From: Gammaproteobacteria bacterium
Lineage (GTDB): Bacteria > Pseudomonadota > Gammaproteobacteria > Tenderiales > Tenderiaceae
Assembly (NCBI GenBank): GCA_021731365.1
Contig: JAKFXL010000037.1
Coordinates: forward strand, 126,037 to 190,036
Reading direction: 5' to 3'
DNA: 64,000 bases
Below, one piece after another: positions 39,076-48,731 of the stretch. The position numbers and the translations under genes were made by a program. The notes beneath the pieces were generated by a model. It was given only the letters and a program-made list of their open reading frames with translations, was not told where the DNA came from and made no database searches. Every line of letters begins with the position of its first letter. Position 1 is the stretch's first letter.

Positions 39076-40998
39076 TTAGGTGGACTTGCGGGTACGCAGA
39101 TGCCATTCGCAGAGCAGACGCACCTGTTTGGGTGTATAGCCCTTAGCGACCATTCGATTGACAAACTCCTGGTGTTTTTTGTGATCGTCGGTGGATGCCT
39201 TGGTATTGAAAGAGATGACGGGCAGGATCTCCTCGGTGTTGGAAAACATCTTCTTTTCGATCACGCCACGCATCTTTTCGTAACTGGTCCAGGCGGGATT
39301 TTTGCCAGCATTGTTGGCACGGGCGCGCAGGGTGAAGTTGACCACCTCATTGCGGAAGTCTTTGGGATTGCTGATGCCAGCGGGTTTTTCAATCTTCTCC
39401 AGTTCGTTGTTGAGCGAGGCGCGGTCGAGCATCTCGCCGGTATCAGGGTCGCGGTATTCTGAATCCTGAATCCAGTAGTCGGCATAGGTGACGTAGCGGT
39501 CGAAGATGTTCTGGCCAAATTCGGAGTAGGACTCCAGATAAGCGGTCTGAATCTCCTTGGAGATAAATTCGGCATAGTTAGGTGCTAAATACCCCTTCAG
39601 GTAAGAGATATAACGATCTTTCAGTTCGGGCGCGTATTGTTCCTGCTCGATCTGTTGTTCCAGGATGTAGAGTAGATGCACAGGGTTAGCAGCGATCTCT
39701 TCATGGTCATAGTTGAAGACCCTGGAGAGAATCTTGAAGGCAAAACGTGTTGATAGCCCGGTCATGCCCTCATCAGGTCCGGCATTGTCCTTGTACTCTT
39801 GCAGTGACTTGGCCTTGGGGTCGATATCTTTCAGGTTCTCGCCATCGTAGATACGCATCTTGGAAAAGATGCTCGAATTCTCTGGCTCTTTGAGGCGCGT
39901 GAGTACCGCAAATTGCGCCATCATCTCCAGTGTATCCGGCGCACAGGGCGACTTCACCAGTGAGCTGTGGAGCAGCAGTTTTTCGTAGATCTTCACCTCG
40001 TCAGAGACACGCAGGCAGTAAGGGACCTTGACGATGTAGATGCGGTCAAGAAACGCCTCGTTGTTTTTGTTGTTCTTGAATGTCTGCCACTCAGACTCGT
40101 TGGAGTGGGCCAGGATCACACCGTTAAAGGGCATCGCCGGGAACCCTTCGGTCCCTTTGTAATTACCCTCTTGGGTCGCTGTCAGCAGTGGATGCAGGAC
40201 CTTGATAGGCGCCTTAAACATCTCCACAAACTCCAGCATGCCCTGGTTCGCCAGGCAGAGGCCGCCGGAGTAGCTGTAGGCATCGGGGTCATCTTGTGAA
40301 AACTGTTCCAGCTTGCGGATATCAACCTTACCAACCAGTGCCGAGATATCCTGGTTGTTCTCATCACCCGGCTCGGTCTTGGCAATGGCCTTCTGTTGAA
40401 GCACGGAGGGGCGCACACGCACCACTTTGAACTGGGTGATGTCGCCATTGAATTCATGTAGACGTTTGATGGCCCAAGGGGACATCAGCCCTGGCAGGTA
40501 GCGTGAGGCGATGCCGTACTCTTCAAGCAGGATGTGGGCATCCTCGTCACGGGAGAATAGCCCCAGCGGTGATTCATTGACCGGTGATCCCTTGATGGCA
40601 TAGAAGGGCATCTTCTCCATCATCGATTTGAGTTTTTCGGCCAGGGAGGACTTACCGCCACCGACAGGGCCGAGCAGATAGAGGATCTGTTTCTTCTCCT
40701 CCAGCCCCTGCGCAGCATGTTTGAAGAAGGAGACGATCTGTTCGATGGTCTCCTCCATGCCGTAAAACTCCTTAAAAGCAGGGTAGATCTTGATCATTTT
40801 GTTGGAGAAAATGCGGCTCTGGCGCTGATCCTTGCGGGTATCCAGCAGTGCCGGTTCACCAATTGCCAGCAACATTCGTTCGGCAGCAGAGGCGTAAGTG
40901 GATGGATCTTTTTTACAGAGATCCAGATACTCATGAATTGTTAGCTCTTCATCTTTAGACTCTTCGTAACGAGCCTGATAAGTTTTGAAAATGCTCAT
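39076..40998 (-). CDS. prkA: PrkA-type serine protein kinase / AAA protein
   Basis: 640 residues; E. coli YeaG has 644. The N-terminal AAA domain carries Walker A LLGPVGGGKSSLAEKL; LKHAAQGLEEKK-type sequence precedes it, here as FFKHAAQGLEEKKQILYL. The C-terminal PrkA domain follows. The family is a Ser/Thr kinase or AAA protease-like ATPase used in nitrogen-starvation and stationary-phase responses. I chose the ATG at 40998 (MSIFKTYQARYE) because it aligns with YeaG and has GAGGTGAG upstream; a GTG at 41007 is possible. First gene of the prkA-yeaH-spoVR operon. Confidence 0.94.
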   Translation of the reverse strand: MSIFKTYQARYEESKDEELTIHEYLDLCKKDPSTYASAAERMLLAIGEPALLDTRKDQRQSRIFSNKMIKIYPAFKEFYGMEETIEQIVSFFKHAAQGLEEKKQILYLLGPVGGGKSSLAEKLKSMMEKMPFYAIKGSPVNESPLGLFSRDEDAHILLEEYGIASRYLPGLMSPWAIKRLHEFNGDITQFKVVRVRPSVLQQKAIAKTEPGDENNQDISALVGKVDIRKLEQFSQDDPDAYSYSGGLCLANQGMLEFVEMFKAPIKVLHPLLTATQEGNYKGTEGFPAMPFNGVILAHSNESEWQTFKNNKNNEAFLDRIYIVKVPYCLRVSDEVKIYEKLLLHSSLVKSPCAPDTLEMMAQFAVLTRLKEPENSSIFSKMRIYDGENLKDIDPKAKSLQEYKDNAGPDEGMTGLSTRFAFKILSRVFNYDHEEIAANPVHLLYILEQQIEQEQYAPELKDRYISYLKGYLAPNYAEFISKEIQTAYLESYSEFGQNIFDRYVTYADYWIQDSEYRDPDTGEMLDRASLNNELEKIEKPAGISNPKDFRNEVVNFTLRARANNAGKNPAWTSYEKMRGVIEKKMFSNTEEILPVISFNTKASTDDHKKHQEFVNRMVAKGYTPKQVRLLCEWHLRTRKST

Positions 40999-41007
40999 AG
41001 TGCTCAC

Positions 41008-41256
41008 CTCTCTGCGTTCACAAGTCCCTAGTTGATATAGCTGCCACTTGGGCAGATTCCTTTAATCATACAACCAGCAAAAAGCAGGCCACGGTCACTT
41101 TTTTCATCTTAACGGCATTTTTCCCGTTGTGGTGGTGATTTTGCTATTTTGAGGGGGATATGCGTGTTAAATGTTCAAATGTGCTGGCATTTTGACAACG
41201 TAGAGCTGGCGATGTTCGCCGAAAAGTGTCAATGAAATGGTGGGACGAGGGGGTGG
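41008..41256. other. Intergenic region with the prkA operon promoter
   Basis: About 250 bases between prkA and the yffB stop, both on the minus strand. No frame is convincing. The prkA promoter should lie here; stress genes of this type often use alternative sigma factors, but I could not identify a clear -24/-12 or sigma-S element. Confidence 0.35.
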
Positions 41257-41601
41257 TTAGTCAAATAGCTGTTCGTATTCGGCGGCGTTGAAACCGATGT
41301 GCAGGGTGTCGTTCTGCTCCAGCACAGGGCGTTTTATCAGACTCAGATTGTTTAACATCAGGGTAATCGCTTTAGCTTCGTCGACATTGTCCCGTTCAGC
41401 CTCTGAAAGCTTGCGCCAGGTGGTACCGCGGGTATTGAGCAGCGGTTGCCAGCCAACCTGTTTTACCCAGTGTGTGAGTTGGGTCTTATCCAGCCCGGCC
41501 TTTTTATAGTCGTGAAACTGATAGTCAACCGCGTGTTCATCCAGCCATTTCATGGCCTTTTTCATGGTGTCACAGTTTCTGATGCCGTAGATTGTAGTCA
41601 T
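41257..41601 (-). CDS. yffB: ArsC/Spx-like reductase (YffB family)
   Basis: 114 residues with the thioredoxin-fold ArsC family start YGIRNCDTMKKAMKWLDEH: a single N-terminal Cys10 is present, and the RxxT and R(P/S)-type ends (IKRPVLEQ) are kept. E. coli YffB is glutathione-dependent and lies beside dapE; here the neighbour is dapD, consistent with the old association to diaminopimelate genes. Role in arsenate reduction is not implied. Confidence 0.85.
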   Translation of the reverse strand: MTTIYGIRNCDTMKKAMKWLDEHAVDYQFHDYKKAGLDKTQLTHWVKQVGWQPLLNTRGTTWRKLSEAERDNVDEAKAITLMLNNLSLIKRPVLEQNDTLHIGFNAAEYEQLFD

Positions 41602-41626
41602 GGTGTTATTTCTCGTGATGGGGATA

Positions 41627-41656
41627 CTAAGGGGAGAATCGCGACTCTCCCCTTAG
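41627..41656. repeat. 11-bp perfect inverted repeat between dapD and yffB
   Basis: CTAAGGGGAGA (41627-41637) and TCTCCCCTTAG (41646-41656) form an 11-bp perfect stem with loop ATCGCGAC. There is no T-run on the minus strand, so termination is uncertain; it may partially block or stabilise the dapD transcript. Confidence 0.7.
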
Positions 41657-41665
41657 GTTTATATA

Positions 41666-42487
41666 TCAGATATCGCGCAGTAGTTCGTTGATACCGACCT
41701 TGCTGCGGGTTTTGGCATCTACCTGCTTAACAATGACGGCGCAGTAGAGGCTGTAGGTGCCATCTTTTGATGGCAGGTTGCCGGAGACAACCACAGAGCC
41801 GGCCGGGATGCGGCCGTAGCTGATCTCGCCGGTCATGCGGTTGAAGATGCGGGTGCTCTGGCCAATGTAGACACCCATGGAGATAACCGAACCCTCTTCA
41901 ACGATCACCCCTTCCACAACCTCAGAACGGGCACCGATGAAGCAGTTGTCTTCAATGATGGTGGGGTTGGCCTGGAGTGGCTCCAGTACACCACCGATAC
42001 CAACACCGCCTGACAGATGCACGTTTTTGCCGATCTGGGCGCAGGAGCCAACGGTGGCCCAGGTATCAACCATGGTGCCGCTATCCACATAAGCGCCGAT
42101 GTTGACGTATGACGGCATCAGCACCACGCCGGAGGCGATGTAGGCACCCTTACGCACGGTGGCAGGTGGCACCACACGCACACCGGCCTCGCGGAATTCA
42201 CGGGAGTTGTAGTCGGCAAACTTGGAGTCAACCTTGTCGAAGTAGTTGGTGAAACCACCCTTCATGAAGTAATTGTCCTGAATGCGGAAGGAGAGCAGTA
42301 CCGCCTTCTTCAACCACTGGTTTACAACCCAGTCGCCCTCTTTTTTCTCGGCCACGCGCATGGCACCGGAGTCGAGCTGGTTGATGACTTCCAGTACCGC
42401 CTCTTTGACATGGGTATCCACATTGCGTGGGTTGATGTCGGCGCGGCGTTCAAACGCCTCTTCGATAATGGTTTGCAGGTTGGACAT
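41666..42487 (-). CDS. dapD: Tetrahydrodipicolinate N-succinyltransferase
   Basis: Lysine and peptidoglycan pathway enzyme: adds succinyl from succinyl-CoA to tetrahydrodipicolinate. 273 residues, standard. Left-handed beta-helix hexapeptide repeats are evident in the middle ([22 protein letters not shown]). Active-site region [10 protein letters not shown], and [14 protein letters not shown] is the family signature. Start at 42487 after GGGAGTAG. Follows dapC by 28 bases; likely one operon. Confidence 0.96.
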   Translation of the reverse strand: MSNLQTIIEEAFERRADINPRNVDTHVKEAVLEVINQLDSGAMRVAEKKEGDWVVNQWLKKAVLLSFRIQDNYFMKGGFTNYFDKVDSKFADYNSREFREAGVRVVPPATVRKGAYIASGVVLMPSYVNIGAYVDSGTMVDTWATVGSCAQIGKNVHLSGGVGIGGVLEPLQANPTIIEDNCFIGARSEVVEGVIVEEGSVISMGVYIGQSTRIFNRMTGEISYGRIPAGSVVVSGNLPSKDGTYSLYCAVIVKQVDAKTRSKVGINELLRDI

Positions 42488-42515
42488 GGATAACTACTCC
42501 CTTGGTTTGATGGTA

Positions 42516-43712
42516 TTAAAGTGATTTGATTAGTGTGCGGATACGTGTTGCCGCTTCGACACACTCTGCCAATGGTGCCACCAGCGCCAGGCGGATATGG
42601 TTCTCCCCCGGATTGATGCCGTGGGCCTGGCGTGACAGATAGCTGCCGGGCAGTACCGTGACGTTCTGTTCGGCAAAGAGGCGGCGGGCAAACTCGGTGT
42701 CAGCAATCGGAGTGCGGGACCAGAGGTAAAAGCTGGCATCGGGCTGTTTCACTTCCATCACACCCTCCAGAATATCCAACACTGCCTTGAACTTGGCGCG
42801 ATAGAGATCGCGGTTGAGCAGTACATGGGCCTCATCTTCCCAGGCGCTGATGCTGGCGGCCTGATGGTAGGGGGTCATGGCGCAGCCGTGATAGGTACGG
42901 TAGAGCAGAAACTGTTTCAACACCGCGCCGTCGCCTGCCACAAAACCGGAACGCATGCCCGGCAGGTTGGAGCGTTTGGAGAGGCTATGGAAGGCTACAC
43001 ACTGTTTGTAGTCATCGATACCCATCTCTGCCGCTACCTGTAACAGGCCAACGGGTGGGCTGTTTTCGTCCGGGTAGAGTTCGGAATAACACTCGTCGGA
43101 GGCGATGATGAAGTCATGTTCATGGGCCAGGAGGATCAGCTTTCTGAGGGTTTTGTTATCGATCACCCTGCCGGTGGGGTTTCCCGGTGTACATATATAG
43201 AGTAGCTGGCAGCGCTGCCAGACATCGACAGGTACGTTATCAAAATCCGGCAGATAGCCGTTCTCGGCGCTGGTATTTAAAAAGTAGGGTTCGGCACCGG
43301 CCAGATAGGCGGCCCCCTCATAGATCTGATAGAAGGGGTTGGGCATCACCACCAGCGGCTGACTGCTACGGTCCACCACGGTCTGGGCAAAGGCAAACAG
43401 CGCCTCACGGGTGCCGTTAACTGGCAAGATGTGGCGCTCGGCGTCGATGCTGCTGGCTGGCAGCTGAAAACGGTTGACCAGCCAGCGGCCAATGGTCTGA
43501 CGCAGCGCCAGGCTCCCTTTGGTGGTGGGGTAGTTTGATATCCCCTGCAGGTGGCTGAGGAGGGTCTCCGTGACAAAGTGCGGGGCCGCATGTTTGGGTT
43601 CGCCAATGGATAGGGCTATGTGGGACAGCTCCGCAGGCGGCGTTGCCCCTGCCTTAAGCGCGGCAAGTTTCTCAAACGGGTACGGCTGTAGTCTGTTTAG
43701 GTCTGGATTCAT
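42516..43712 (-). CDS. dapC: Succinyldiaminopimelate transaminase
   Basis: PLP aminotransferase (fold type I) of the succinylase branch of lysine synthesis: converts succinyl-amino-oxopimelate using glutamate. 398 residues from the ATG at 43712 (MNPDLNRLQPYPFEKL is the conserved start); a frame to 43838 reaches back toward the divergent gene and is less likely. Motifs: GEPKHAAPHFV, YPTTKGSLALRQTI, TPGNPTG, SDECYSELYPD and the PLP lysine in HSLSKRSNLPGMR. Operon dapC-dapD(-yffB). Confidence 0.93.
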   Translation of the reverse strand: MNPDLNRLQPYPFEKLAALKAGATPPAELSHIALSIGEPKHAAPHFVTETLLSHLQGISNYPTTKGSLALRQTIGRWLVNRFQLPASSIDAERHILPVNGTREALFAFAQTVVDRSSQPLVVMPNPFYQIYEGAAYLAGAEPYFLNTSAENGYLPDFDNVPVDVWQRCQLLYICTPGNPTGRVIDNKTLRKLILLAHEHDFIIASDECYSELYPDENSPPVGLLQVAAEMGIDDYKQCVAFHSLSKRSNLPGMRSGFVAGDGAVLKQFLLYRTYHGCAMTPYHQAASISAWEDEAHVLLNRDLYRAKFKAVLDILEGVMEVKQPDASFYLWSRTPIADTEFARRLFAEQNVTVLPGSYLSRQAHGINPGENHIRLALVAPLAECVEAATRIRTLIKSL

Positions 43713-43864
43713 AAGGTTGTTCACTCTGCCGTGGCGCTGGAACTCTGTAACGTTTTCTGTCAGGAAAGCGGCAATCTCATTGAACTGGGTGACAGGAATG
43801 TGGCCATCTGCCAGAAAAGCCGGTATAAGGTCCGTCAATCAATGGCCGAGCATTATACATAAAA

Positions 43865-44743
43865 ATGAGAATCAACCGCTTACATGAGCTGCTGCCGGTC
43901 GGTAGCCTATTATTGGCAGTCACCTTTTGGGGCACGATGTGGTACCCGTTACGGCTCCTGGATCAGGCCGGGCTGAACGGTATCTGGACCAGTCTGATCG
44001 CCTATGGTGCGGTGATGTTGCTGGCCCTGCCGCTGCTGTGGCGGCAACGTGATGAGTGCCGTGATAATTTCTGGACCCTGCTAGGCATTGGCCTTGCCAG
44101 CGGCTGGTGTAACCTCGCGTTTATCATCGCTGTGCTGGATGGCACGGTAGTACGGGTACTGCTGCTCTTCTATCTCTCACCACTCTGGGCGGTACTGCTG
44201 GGGCGGTTGCTGCTCAACGAACATATGAGCCGTTATTCGCAGATTGTATTGGGGCTGGCGATGGTCGGGGCGTTGATTATGCTCTGGTCGCCAACGCTGG
44301 GATTCCCCTGGCCAGAAAGCAGCTCAGACTGGTTTGCCATCTCCGCCGGTTTTGCCTTTGCGCTCTCCAACGTACTGGTACGTAAGGCACAGCATATCTC
44401 CTTGACCAATAAGGCCATCTCTTCCTGGTGGGGCGCGCTGCTCATCTGTGGTGGCTGGCTGCTAATGACCAGTAGTGCTACGCCTCAGGTGGAGGTGGGT
44501 GCGATCTATGGCGCGATACTGCTCGGCGTCTTTGGTCTCGGCATCACCACCGTGGCAGTACAGTACGGCGTGACCCACATGCCGGTTCACCGCTCGGCAG
44601 TGATACTGTTGTTTGAACTGATTGTGGGGGCGGTGGCCGCCTGGCTCTTAACCGATGAGGTGGTGCGGTTGGTGGAGTGGATTGGCGGCGGTTTGATTCT
44701 CTTGGCGGCGTTTTTAACGGCGCGGCGGCAGGTTGAAGGTTAG
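43865..44743 (+). CDS. EamA/DMT family transporter
   Basis: 292 residues with about ten membrane helices in two EamA repeats; FWGTMWYPLRLLDQ opens the first, and LSPLWAVLLGRLLLNEH closes it. The second half (ISAGFAFALSNVLVRKAQ, ELIVGAVAAWLLTDE) has the same pattern. Family members export amino acids, nucleotide sugars or metabolites; substrate unknown. Divergent from dapC; the dapC start and this start are 153 bases apart. Confidence 0.9.
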   Translation: MRINRLHELLPVGSLLLAVTFWGTMWYPLRLLDQAGLNGIWTSLIAYGAVMLLALPLLWRQRDECRDNFWTLLGIGLASGWCNLAFIIAVLDGTVVRVLLLFYLSPLWAVLLGRLLLNEHMSRYSQIVLGLAMVGALIMLWSPTLGFPWPESSSDWFAISAGFAFALSNVLVRKAQHISLTNKAISSWWGALLICGGWLLMTSSATPQVEVGAIYGAILLGVFGLGITTVAVQYGVTHMPVHRSAVILLFELIVGAVAAWLLTDEVVRLVEWIGGGLILLAAFLTARRQVEG

Positions 44744-44757
44744 CCTAAAGGGGTAGA

Positions 44758-44774
44758 GGTGGTGCATTACCACC
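44758..44774. promoter_or_regulatory. Palindrome, possible enhancer site of the sigma-54 regulator
   Basis: GGTGGT-GCATT-ACCACC is a perfect 6-5-6 palindrome about 67 bases upstream of the -24 element at 44841. Upstream activator sites of sigma-54 regulators are usually imperfect palindromes 80-150 bases before the start of transcription, which this would satisfy. No second copy is seen nearby, so this is weak. Confidence 0.4.
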
Positions 44775-44776
44775 AC

Positions 44777-44806
44777 CAGTGCTGCCTGGATAATGCACTG
44801 TTTTTA
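44777..44806 (+). terminator. Terminator of the EamA transporter gene
   Basis: CAGTGC (44777-44782) pairs with GCACTG (44795-44800), followed by TTTTTATTT. It lies 34 bases after the stop of the transporter gene. Confidence 0.55.
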
Positions 44807-44839
44807 TTTAACTTATTGTTTTGTAACTGTTTATATAGT

Positions 44840-44855
44840 TGGCTCGCCAATTGCT
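44840..44855 (+). promoter_or_regulatory. Sigma-54 (-24/-12) promoter
   Basis: TGGCTCGCCAATTGCT matches the consensus TGGCACGNNNNTTGCW at every fixed position except one (T for A at position 5), with exact spacing: GG at 44841-44842, GC at 44853-44854. Start of transcription predicted about 12 bases later (near 44866), leaving a 45-50 base leader before the ATG at 44913. Two genes further on, a sigma-54 activator is encoded. Confidence 0.75.
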
Positions 44856-44912
44856 TTGTGATGGAAGCTGAGGTGTCATTAGACATCCCTTTCCCCCATT
44901 AGGAGTTTTGTT

Positions 44913-45182
44913 ATGAACATTGCGGTTGTTAAAGTTGCCCTTGCCACACTGTCGTTAGTACTGGTTTCCAGCGCCGGTTTTGCTGCCCAAAAGGGCGATG
45001 CTGTTGGACAGCAGCCGGATCAGCAGCGGGTCAGTTATGAAGTGGTAAAGGGGAAAGCGGTTCATCAAGGTGCGCGTAAGGAGTGCTGTAAATCGAACTC
45101 ACTGAGTCGTGATGACGATCTGGATGAATCGATAGTTTCCTGGCGCTCATTTAAAGAGTTACAACAGCGTTACCAAGAGTAG
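44913..45182 (+). CDS. Small exported protein with a Cys-Cys pair, sigma-54-driven
   Basis: 89 residues. An AGGAG lies before the ATG. Signal peptide to about residue 25 (AGFAAQ), then a hydrophilic mature part of about 64 residues with Cys58-Cys59 in RKECCKSN and an Asp/Glu-rich helix-like tail ending WRSFKELQQRYQE. No family recognised. A sigma-54 promoter sits just upstream, and a sensor kinase and a sigma-54 activator follow; the layout resembles zraP-zraSR, where the small periplasmic protein is a target and feedback partner of the kinase. Sequence similarity to ZraP is not apparent. The vicinal cysteines could bind metal or act in redox sensing. Confidence 0.7.
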   Translation: MNIAVVKVALATLSLVLVSSAGFAAQKGDAVGQQPDQQRVSYEVVKGKAVHQGARKECCKSNSLSRDDDLDESIVSWRSFKELQQRYQE

Positions 45183-45333
45183 TGCTGCCATTGGCTTAAG
45201 TAGTGGTCGTGCAGTACCATCATGGGCGGTGGGTATAGTAGTCATCCATACTAACTGTCCATGATTTACGCGGCACAGCAGGCGGCATGTGGTGTGTATG
45301 TCGATCCTGATCTAAAGCCCGCGACTATCGTCC

Positions 45334-46779
45334 ATGTTTAAAACCCTTCTCTACCGCCCGGTCTGGTTGCCGGTAGCCATCACGGTTTCACTCTTTATCT
45401 TTGCCTTGTTGCTGATGAACAATACCGCCCAGCGTGGCCTGGAACGGTTTGCCCCGATTCAGACCCACCTCGACGGGTTTACCGATGTACAGGCGGTACT
45501 GCTGCAGGTGCAGAAGGCGCTGCTTAACTACATTGGTGAAGGTAGGGATATCTCTGTTGAGGAGATAGCGGGGATTCGCCATGAGATAGGTGAGGCGCTG
45601 GTTGCCTATCGGAATGACCATACCTCCATCGCGGCCAGTGCCTTACAGCGGGCCTATGACATTCTGGGCGAGGAAGGCGTCATGCCAGCACCGGTTCTGA
45701 TGCAGGTGCTGACAGAGTTGAATATGGTGGTGAAGCGTGAGACGGCCGCCCACAACACGCTGATTGCCGAGGCGCGCACGGCGGCACGGCAGGAGCTTGA
45801 GATAGCAACTGTTACCCTCATCATGTTGCCGTTACTGGGGGTGGCGCTGCTCTTTTTTGTGCGTAAACGGATACTCTCACCACTCAATGAGCTGGGGTGG
45901 CTGATGTCGCAACTGGCGCGTCGTGACTACGCACCGGCCCCCAGCAGTAACGTTGACCCACTGTTAAAACCCCTGATTGGCAACTACAACGCGATGGTTG
46001 GGCGCTTGGCCGAACTGGAGCAGGCACACGCTACACGCCACGCCTCCCTGGAGTCACAGGTGCAAAGTGCTGCTGGCCATCTGCTTGATCAGCAACGCAC
46101 CTTAGCCAATGCCCAGCGCCTGGCTGCCGCGGGGGAGTTGGCGGCGCAACTGGCCCACGAGCTGCGTAATCCATTGGCGGGCATTCAGCTGGCGCTGTTA
46201 AATCTGCGTGAAGAGATCAGCAATCCAGATCAGGTTGAGCGTATCGAACTGGTCTCAGGTGAGTTAGTGCGGATGACCACACTGCTCAACAGCCTGCTGG
46301 ATCAGTCACGCCACCAACCCGAGTCCCTTACTGATGTGACGCTAGCGCAGGTGACCGATGAGATCTTTACCCTGGCGCGTTACCAGCTGCCTGAAGGGAT
46401 CACACTAAGTCATGAGATCGCGGCTGATCTGCACTGGCCACTGCCCGAAAATGAACTGCGGCGCACCCTGTTAAACCTGATCTTGAACAGCTATCACGCC
46501 ATTGGCGAGGCAACGGGCACCATCTACATCACGGCATATCAGCAACACGACCATCTATTGATAGAGGTGTGTGACGATGGCCCGGGCTTTCCTGAATCGC
46601 TGCTCACCACCGGTATTCGTACCTTCAAGACCAGCCGTCCCGCCGGGACAGGATTGGGATTAGTGGCGGTACAGCGTTTTGTTAACGAGTTGCAGGGCAG
46701 ATTACAATTACGCAACGTCACACCTCAGGGTGCGTGTGTGACGCTTCTCATCCCCGCGCCAGGAGTCACCCATGCCTAA
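45334..46779 (+). CDS. Sensor histidine kinase of a sigma-54 regulatory pair
   Basis: 481 residues: TM1 (about 10-30), an extracytoplasmic region of about 130 residues that is mostly helical, TM2 (about 155-175), a HAMP-like linker, HisKA with His275 in QLAHELRNPLAGI, and HATPase (NLILNSYHAIGEAT, CDDGPGFPE, GTGLGLVAVQRFV). The Leu-Arg-Asn-Pro form of the H-box is typical of NtrB/ZraS/AtoS kinases that pair with sigma-54 activators. The gene overlaps the regulator by 8 bases, so the two are translated together. Confidence 0.92.
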   Translation: MFKTLLYRPVWLPVAITVSLFIFALLLMNNTAQRGLERFAPIQTHLDGFTDVQAVLLQVQKALLNYIGEGRDISVEEIAGIRHEIGEALVAYRNDHTSIAASALQRAYDILGEEGVMPAPVLMQVLTELNMVVKRETAAHNTLIAEARTAARQELEIATVTLIMLPLLGVALLFFVRKRILSPLNELGWLMSQLARRDYAPAPSSNVDPLLKPLIGNYNAMVGRLAELEQAHATRHASLESQVQSAAGHLLDQQRTLANAQRLAAAGELAAQLAHELRNPLAGIQLALLNLREEISNPDQVERIELVSGELVRMTTLLNSLLDQSRHQPESLTDVTLAQVTDEIFTLARYQLPEGITLSHEIAADLHWPLPENELRRTLLNLILNSYHAIGEATGTIYITAYQQHDHLLIEVCDDGPGFPESLLTTGIRTFKTSRPAGTGLGLVAVQRFVNELQGRLQLRNVTPQGACVTLLIPAPGVTHA

Positions 46780-48169
46780 TCTGATGTTGATCATCGAAGA
46801 TGAACCCCTCTTTGGTAGTGAACTGCAACGCCACTATCGCCGCCAGGGGTGGGAGGTGGTCTGGGTTAAAACGTTGGCTAGCGCGGAGGAGGAGTTAAAT
46901 AACAAGTCGCTCGATCCACTTATTATCCTGAGTGATATGAACCTGCCCGATGGCAATGGGCTTGATCTGCTGGAAAAACTGCGACAGCTCCAGAGCGATG
47001 GCGAATGGATCTTCCTCACCGGTTACGGCAGCGTGCCGGACTCCGTGCGTGCGCTGCGGTTGGGGGCGTATGACTTCCTTACCAAACCGTGTGATCAGGG
47101 ACGCCTCGATGTGGTGGTCGCCGGTGCTGCCCGTAGCGCCCGCGCCCAGCGCCGTTTGCAGGAGGAGAGCCACAACCGCGCCACACAATTCTCATGGGAC
47201 GCCTTTGTCGGCCGCAGCCAGAGCGCCCGCCAGGTGCGCGAAATGTTATCTAAGTTGACAGCAGTCCCCTTCAGCGCCCTCATTATCACCGGTGAAACCG
47301 GCACCGGCAAAGGGCTATCGGCACGCATCCTTCACCATGGTGGCAGTCGCAGTAGCGGCCCACTGATTGAGATCAACTGCGCCGCACTGCCACACGACTT
47401 GCTGGAGTCGGAACTTTTCGGTCACGAGGCCGGCGCCTTCACCGGTGCCAAAGGGCGCCGTCGCGGCCTGATGGAGCAGGCCGATGGTGGCACACTCTTT
47501 CTCGATGAAATCGGCGAGATGAATCTGGAGCTACAAGCCAAACTGCTCAAAGCAATTGAAGAGCGAAAATTGCGCCGTCTTGGTGGAGACCGCGAAATCA
47601 GCGTCGATATCCAGGTGGTTGCCGCCACCAATCAGAACCTCAAACGTGACGTCGAGAAGGGCCGTTTTCGTGCCGACCTCTATCATCGTCTCAGTGTCTT
47701 TCATCTCGACTTACCCCCCTTGCGTAACAGTAAAGAGGATCTCTATGACTTGGTGCCGCAGTTCATCGCCGAGTACAACATCAAGGCAGTAAAACATGTC
47801 AAAGAGATCCCAGAGGAGGCGTGGCAAAGACTCACCGCCCACCACTGGCCCGGCAACGTGCGAGAGTTGCGCAACGTCATTGAACGTTGTGTACTCTTCT
47901 CCAATGGTGAACAACTGCCGGTGCAATGGCTGCAACTCGGACCAATAGAGGCCACTAGTGCACAAGTAGAAGGGGATAGAATTTGCCTGCCGCTGAATGG
48001 CAGCATGGCGCTTGATGACATGGATCGCCACATCATCGAAACCGCACTAGCGCGTAACAAATACAATGTTACAGCCACTGCCCGTGCTCTGGGGACAACA
48101 CGCGAAACGTTACGGTATCGCATCAATAAATATGGATTGGAACAGCGTGTATCGCAGGGGCGGGAGTAG
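46772..48169 (+). CDS. Sigma-54-dependent response regulator (NtrC family)
   Basis: 465 residues: receiver with Asp55 ([15 protein letters not shown]) and Lys in FLTKP, AAA+ central domain with Walker A GETGTGKG, the GAFTGA loop ([15 protein letters not shown]) that contacts sigma-54, Walker B-like [12 protein letters not shown], and a C-terminal Fis-type HTH ([22 protein letters not shown]). It is thus a complete enhancer-binding protein. AGGAG lies before the ATG at 46772. Target inferred from context: the promoter at 44840, two genes upstream. Confidence 0.94.
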   Translation: MPNLMLIIEDEPLFGSELQRHYRRQGWEVVWVKTLASAEEELNNKSLDPLIILSDMNLPDGNGLDLLEKLRQLQSDGEWIFLTGYGSVPDSVRALRLGAYDFLTKPCDQGRLDVVVAGAARSARAQRRLQEESHNRATQFSWDAFVGRSQSARQVREMLSKLTAVPFSALIITGETGTGKGLSARILHHGGSRSSGPLIEINCAALPHDLLESELFGHEAGAFTGAKGRRRGLMEQADGGTLFLDEIGEMNLELQAKLLKAIEERKLRRLGGDREISVDIQVVAATNQNLKRDVEKGRFRADLYHRLSVFHLDLPPLRNSKEDLYDLVPQFIAEYNIKAVKHVKEIPEEAWQRLTAHHWPGNVRELRNVIERCVLFSNGEQLPVQWLQLGPIEATSAQVEGDRICLPLNGSMALDDMDRHIIETALARNKYNVTATARALGTTRETLRYRINKYGLEQRVSQGRE

Positions 48170-48731
48170 GCGGAGCGGTCTCACTCAAGTTGCCCTGATT
48201 AAGCGCACTTGGTAAAAAATTGATTGATTCGGTATTGCCCCGCAAGAGATGTTCACTATTTTTTAGCTGTTATCAAACAAGAGACTCACTTCCTTTTCCC
48301 CTGGAATAGTTAAATTTCTGGCTAAATGAAAATATTGGTCTACTATTCTACAGGGGTTCATGGAGGAGGCGTAATGGATACACGGAATGTACGCCACATT
48401 TGTTCACATTTAACATTCTTCTATTTCCACTGTTTTTGATTGGGCTCAATGCGTATGGGCATGTGGGGTCGATCGTGTATAAATAGTCCTGACACTTAAC
48501 TAATTGGTGCAGGTAAGAAGAAGAGCGAGAAGTGGTGACAGGAAAGATAAAGAAATACTCTGCTTCAAAGGGCCGAGCCGTATCATGGGCAGCGAATAAA
48601 TTTTAGTCTGCCCCCTCACTACTTTATACCTGTTCATATCCACCGGTTCGTAAATAATGAAATTTCGGGTATGCGTGTGTTCCAGCGACACTGCGACCCA
48701 CCGATAATAATTTACCGTGAGGAGAATAGAG
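48170..48731. other. Intergenic region, no clear gene
   Basis: About 560 bases. One very short frame stands out: ATG 48374 to TGA 48439 (21 codons, MDTRNVRHICSHLTFFYFHCF) with GGAGGAGG 5 bases upstream. No -24/-12 element is found here. The remainder holds the presumed promoter of the MBL-fold gene. Confidence 0.4.

Noticed and set aside
41627-41656. Considered as a firm rho-independent terminator for dapD
   Set aside because: The stem is perfect but the minus strand lacks a T-run, so it is listed only as an inverted repeat.
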